64,000 nt of DNA from Helianthus annuus (lineage: Eukaryota > Streptophyta > Magnoliopsida > Asterales > Asteraceae). This document shows positions 60,044-64,000 of this stretch, piece after piece. The notes below the pieces were generated by a model. That model was not told where the DNA came from and made no database searches. It was given only the letters and a program-made list of their open reading frames with translations. Made by a program: the position numbers and the translations under genes. The stretch's first letter is position 1. Each line of letters begins with the position of its first letter. The stretch is taken from assembly GCF_002127325.2 (NCBI RefSeq), contig NC_035435.2, forward strand, positions 16,408,002-16,472,001, read 5' to 3'.

Positions 60044-63000
60044 TGTGACATCTGTGCTTTTGTAATCATGGTATAACTCTGAACAATTCAAATATCAATA
60101 AAGCAATGTGTTTTGACCCCAATATTTGTTTATTTATGTTTGACATTTTTCACGTCATGATTTTTGTTCGATTTCATACTCTTAAACGCTTTCTAGAAAG
60201 TTATACGCAAACTGATGTGTAAACGTAATCAGTTTAATGCGACAAACACTCTGGAATAGTGACATTTGCTTCACATACCTTAAATAACCTTCACATAACT
60301 TAGAAATAAGTTTTAAAGGGTTTGGTATGGCAAAACCAAGTTTATTCGATCACAAGGACTATTTGCGTCAAACTACAAAAGTCTGCCGATTCGTATAGCA
60401 ACACACATTCCGGAACAAGAACATAAGCTAAACATACCCCAAATACCCTTAACATATCTTAGAAATAAGTTTTGAGGGGTTCGGTATGCGAAAATACGCT
60501 TATTTGATCACAGGTACTTAAAGCGTCCAAACCGCCAAACTATGCATCTACGTGCATATCTTGCGTTCTGACCAAATCCAGACATCCAAAAATTTTTGTA
60601 ATCACTAAAATATTGTATTTTAGTGATAGGAATGCAAAAATACCTTTCGTTTCGCAATTTAGGTCGTTTTTGCATCCGTTACAATTTCCGACGTAATTAA
60701 CCGAAAAACGCAACCGTACAGCCAAACAAACCGACATCCGTGACATTTTTGAGCATAATTCAAGTTAAATATACTTTAAGTTCATCATAGAGCTTGAAAA
60801 TGGGCTTGACGGGTGTTAGAAGTGCCAAAACGTAACGAAACACACAGAGGGACTAAAACTGTAAATTTGCAAAGGTTGCTCGTCTGCCGGTGCATACAAA
60901 CCATATGTACTGGACCTTACGGTCCGTAAGCAGTCTCCATCTCAACAGAATCCAGAATCTTCAAAATCGGCTGCAGAACTTGTTTTTATTCATGGTTTTT
61001 GTAACTTATGGGCTGGTTTATGTATTCCCCAAGTTCCCTAATCAGTCTCTAACAAGTGTAGGGCTAGGATCTTTCCTTGATCACCACACAAACACTTGGC
61101 AATGATCTAAAGGTCCATGAATTCCTATAAATCCCCAAGCCATTTCATTCACAACTTGCTCATTCCTTCTTTCTTTCATCTCTGCTCTATTTGAGGCTAC
61201 CACACTTGTTGGAGGCTTCATACTTGAGCTTTTCTTAGTCCTTTTTCCAGCCAAGAACACTTGTAAGTGTTCTTTTATGCTTGTTTATTTATTTCAAGCA
61301 AGAAAGTCAAACAGTGTTTGACTTTCAGCTTCGACCATGATTTGGTCAAGACAAAGTTTGTTTGAACTTTGCAACGTGAGCGTAATCACGATGGTTATAG
61401 TCCGTTGCGACTATACCTACTGATTACCATGTTGACTAGTCGAAGTGACGAGTCAAAGTTTCGGTCAAAATGTACGACTATGTGCATTTTGCAACGAAAC
61501 TATTTTCGGGTATCAAAACAAAGTGTTTTAACGTGTTTAACTCGTCACTTTTAGCTTAGTGCTTATTTAGGGTTGTAAGTTAAGGTGTCTAAACCACCGC
61601 TTAGACTTTCGAACCCGACCCATTTGGTTGATCATTAGGATCCGACCAAACATATTTTGTGACCACAGTTCTATAGGGAATAACCTTCCGAGGTTATACC
61701 TTATGGTCACTTCGTCTAATTAGTTGTATGATAGGTAGTTTATATGCCTTAGGAAAATGACCAAAATGCCCTTTTCATGCATAATTTGTAGTTAAGCATA
61801 TGTAACCAAGTTTTTGACACTTAAACTGATTATGCAATGTTATTAAACATATTAGGGCATATAATACTTGTCATAGGGCTAGTTAGGTTATCCGAATACG
61901 CTATTGCGCAAATGACGCGTTAAAGTAGCATGCACTACCTTAACGAGTCATAACGGGTCGTAAGCATTTAGGGTAGGTATCAAATCAGGATGTAGGCTTT
62001 GTTAAACCATATTATATGAGTTTCAACACTCATCTGGTTTACAAGACCTCATTCTATCTGATCTTCCGGTTTAGGCCCCGATTATTAACATAGTAATTCC
62101 ATACTAGGTGCCACTTGATTCCTTGGCTTCCCGAGCTTTAATAGTTCAATAGATAAAGGATACCTTGCAAACTCAAGCGAGTACATAGTCCCCTCTTTTA
62201 CCGCTTTCAAATATTTTGGGGTGATACACATGTGCCTACATTGTTACTTTCATGCTTTTCATGCTTTTATGACATATGCTTGTTATGTTCACCTAGTACA
62301 TATATAGTAAATGATTTCAATTATGATTTGCTATGTATGTTGACTGAGCATGCTAGCACATTGATTTCATAAACACTTTTGCTGCATACGTTTACTCAGC
62401 ATATGGGTACATTGATTTACAATACATTTCTGCTGCATATGTTTGCTCAGCATATGGGCACATTGATTTCATGAACATTTCTACTTATTATGTTTACTTA
62501 GCAAACATAGTACATGGTTTTCAAATGACATGCTTACATTGGTTATGACATTTGGTATAATGGGATAAAAATACATTCATTAACATTGATCATGCCGCTC
62601 GGTAGTATGTAATGGTACCATAGGACTTGACAAATCCCGTTCCCGGCTTCCTAGCTTTGTTTGGAAGTAGGGAATGACAGAATCCGAAAACATTTTTATG
62701 AACCTTTAACTTGTTAAGGGTTTATCCAACAGTCTCAAGGCTTGAATGTATGCAATAAACATTACTACATAAATGTCATTGGTTTTGCAAAAGATAACTT
62801 TTGATTTAAACTTAGGTTTATTCAAGGACATTGTTTTATATATTTTTACATATGGTTTGAGTAAATACTCTTTATTTACCATACATGACATTTGGTTACA
62901 CATTGAAATTATACATATGGTTTGAGTAAATACTTTTTACCTGCCATACATAACATTTGATTATACAAGACATATTTTACACTTGACATTGGACATCGTT

Positions 63001-63408
63001 TACACATAACATGTTGACATTTGGTTAAAACAAGAAATTTTGGTGGTTATTGATAAGTGATTTAAATAACGAGGCATGTGTAATGTGATAAAAGCATGGT
63101 GGATACGCTGCCAGTACTTCCTATATATAAATGCTTTTATGATATTACATGTCGTGGCGTTATCTAAACCACTTCAACAAAGACAAAGACATGACACATT
63201 TTATACAAATGACTCATATTTCAAATGACATTGTTTTACAAATGACATGTTTTATACAATTCATTTTCACATGGTTATTTAATTAACCAGACATATTTCT
63301 TTTATTATCATCTAATTGTCATATCGATTTTCGTATTATTTTATAAAAGAAAACATTTCTTTTAAAGGTTCATGACTACTGATGTGCTTAATATGGTCTA
63401 TAAAAACT
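60044..63408 (+). mobile_element. Ty3-A-type 3' LTR, interrupted at its end
   Basis: At least 3365 bp, starting TGTGACATCTGTGC. TATA at 61126-61132; CTTACGGTCCGTAAG palindrome at about 60918-60932, upstream of the TATA. Degenerate ~60-bp tandem repeats with TCAGCATATGGG lie at about 62331-62520, and a ~67-bp repeat with ACATATGGTTTGAGTAAAT at about 62850-62975. The end matches window positions 1-75, linking it to the Ty3-A 5' LTR. Interrupted at 63409. Confidence 0.85.
61126..61132 (+). promoter_or_regulatory. TATA box of Ty3-A-type 3' LTR
   Basis: TATAAAT followed by CCCCAAGCC and a CT-rich leader, at the same relative place as 27376-27383. Confidence 0.55.
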
Positions 63409-64000
63409 TGTCACACCCCCAAAATCCACCTTGCATAGTATCACCGCTTGGAGGCGTGACATGACCAGGATCGAGCCACCAATCATATTGAACAACATAA
63501 TTAAGTAAATAAAACCAACCATAATACAATTGGTGACCAAAAGTAACCAACTTAAGTTAACAGCTGAAGCAAAATACGTGAAACTAAAACATGAGTTCCA
63601 TAGTTAATAAGTATAAAGTTCAAAACATAAGTTTAATAGGTTCATAAGGATTAAACTATTAGGCACGGGACTTAAAAGTCCGTATCCCACAACGACCTCC
63701 TCCTCGTGCAAGCTCCATAAGCATCTAGCGACCTGCAAGCCATGTAACAACGAGTCAACAACAAAGTTGAGTGAGTTCACGGTTGGTTGTTTTAGTTTTA
63801 AGTTATTTCCGAAAACATGGTTTGTCTTTCGTTGGCGTAATTGCCGTGGGGGTTACCCCATAGTTGAAAGTATGATTAACCAGTTCCTTCTTTATTACCC
63901 AAACCATTTTCATGATCAGTGGGGGCTTCCCCATGTGAACTACTAGACCGTACCATATCGACAACTGACGAACATTAAATGTGCCCTACATCAATGTCTA
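63409..64000 (-). mobile_element. LTR of another Ty3 element, minus orientation, runs off the window
   Basis: Starts TGTCACACCCCCAAAATCCACC and stays similar to the Ty3-D LTR (31961 on) through CACAACGACCT and CTTGCAAGCTCCATAA-like blocks, but with many differences, so a related family. Two hairpins with TGGGG/CCCCA stems occur near 63847-63861 and 63922-63935. It is either a solo LTR or the 3' end of a full element. Confidence 0.8.

Noticed and set aside
1..64000. Exogenous virus or envelope gene
   Set aside because: No envelope-like ORF with signal peptide and membrane anchor was found. All coding sequence is gag, pol or small accessory ORFs of retrotransposons.

Overview
The window is plant nuclear heterochromatin made almost entirely of nested LTR retrotransposons. 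I found no ordinary host gene, rRNA or tRNA gene, or CRISPR array. Three things point to a plant: every primer-binding site is the initiator-tRNA-Met type (TGGTATCAGAGC), the Ty3/Gypsy elements carry plant chromovirus-type (Del/Tekay-like) C-terminal chromodomains, and the nesting is deep. The style of the LTRs and coding regions recalls Asteraceae repeats, but that assignment is inference from memory.

Layout. A plus-strand Ty3 element (Ty3-A) supplies the backbone. The end of its 5' LTR (1-310 and 4075-4165) is split by a solo LTR (311-4069). Its gag is split after nine bases by Copia-1 (4765-23196, minus, TSD TCCTC), and Copia-1's own gag is split by Ty3-B (10227-19330, minus, TSD CAAGA). 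Decayed Ty3-A gag, protease, RT and RNase H resume at 23202-26296 and are joined directly to a truncated Ty3-A-type LTR (26297-28027). Next comes Ty3-C (28029-48444, minus, one LTR truncated), whose RNase H is interrupted by the very young Ty3-D (31961-40321, minus, TSD GATAC read as GTATC on plus). After Ty3-C there is a second Ty3-A-like body (RT fragment, then integrase C-terminus). It is split by Copia-2 (48637-59784, minus, TSD AACCT) and ends in a long 3' LTR (60044-63408), itself interrupted by another minus-strand LTR (63409 to the window end).

How the parts work. Each family has the usual gag-protease-RT-RNase H-integrase set (Ty3 order) or gag-protease-integrase-RT-RNase H (Copia order), with PBS and polypurine tract. 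Ty3-B is the best preserved: one in-frame amber, one frameshift and two extra small ORFs upstream of gag. Ty3-D has the most similar LTRs of those I compared but lacks protease and the RT catalytic core and has Asp-to-Asn at the first integrase catalytic position, so it must have moved in trans. Copia-1 has lost RT and carries an inverted LTR-PBS fragment in its place.

The most interesting signal is non-coding. Several families carry arrays of small hairpins whose stems change in a compensatory way while the loops stay constant: the Ty3-C leader, the Ty3-D LTR, the Copia 3' non-coding region and the pol/PPT junction of all Ty3 elements. This suggests conserved RNA (or DNA) structure in regions usually called junk. 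All base pairing and difference counts were made by eye.
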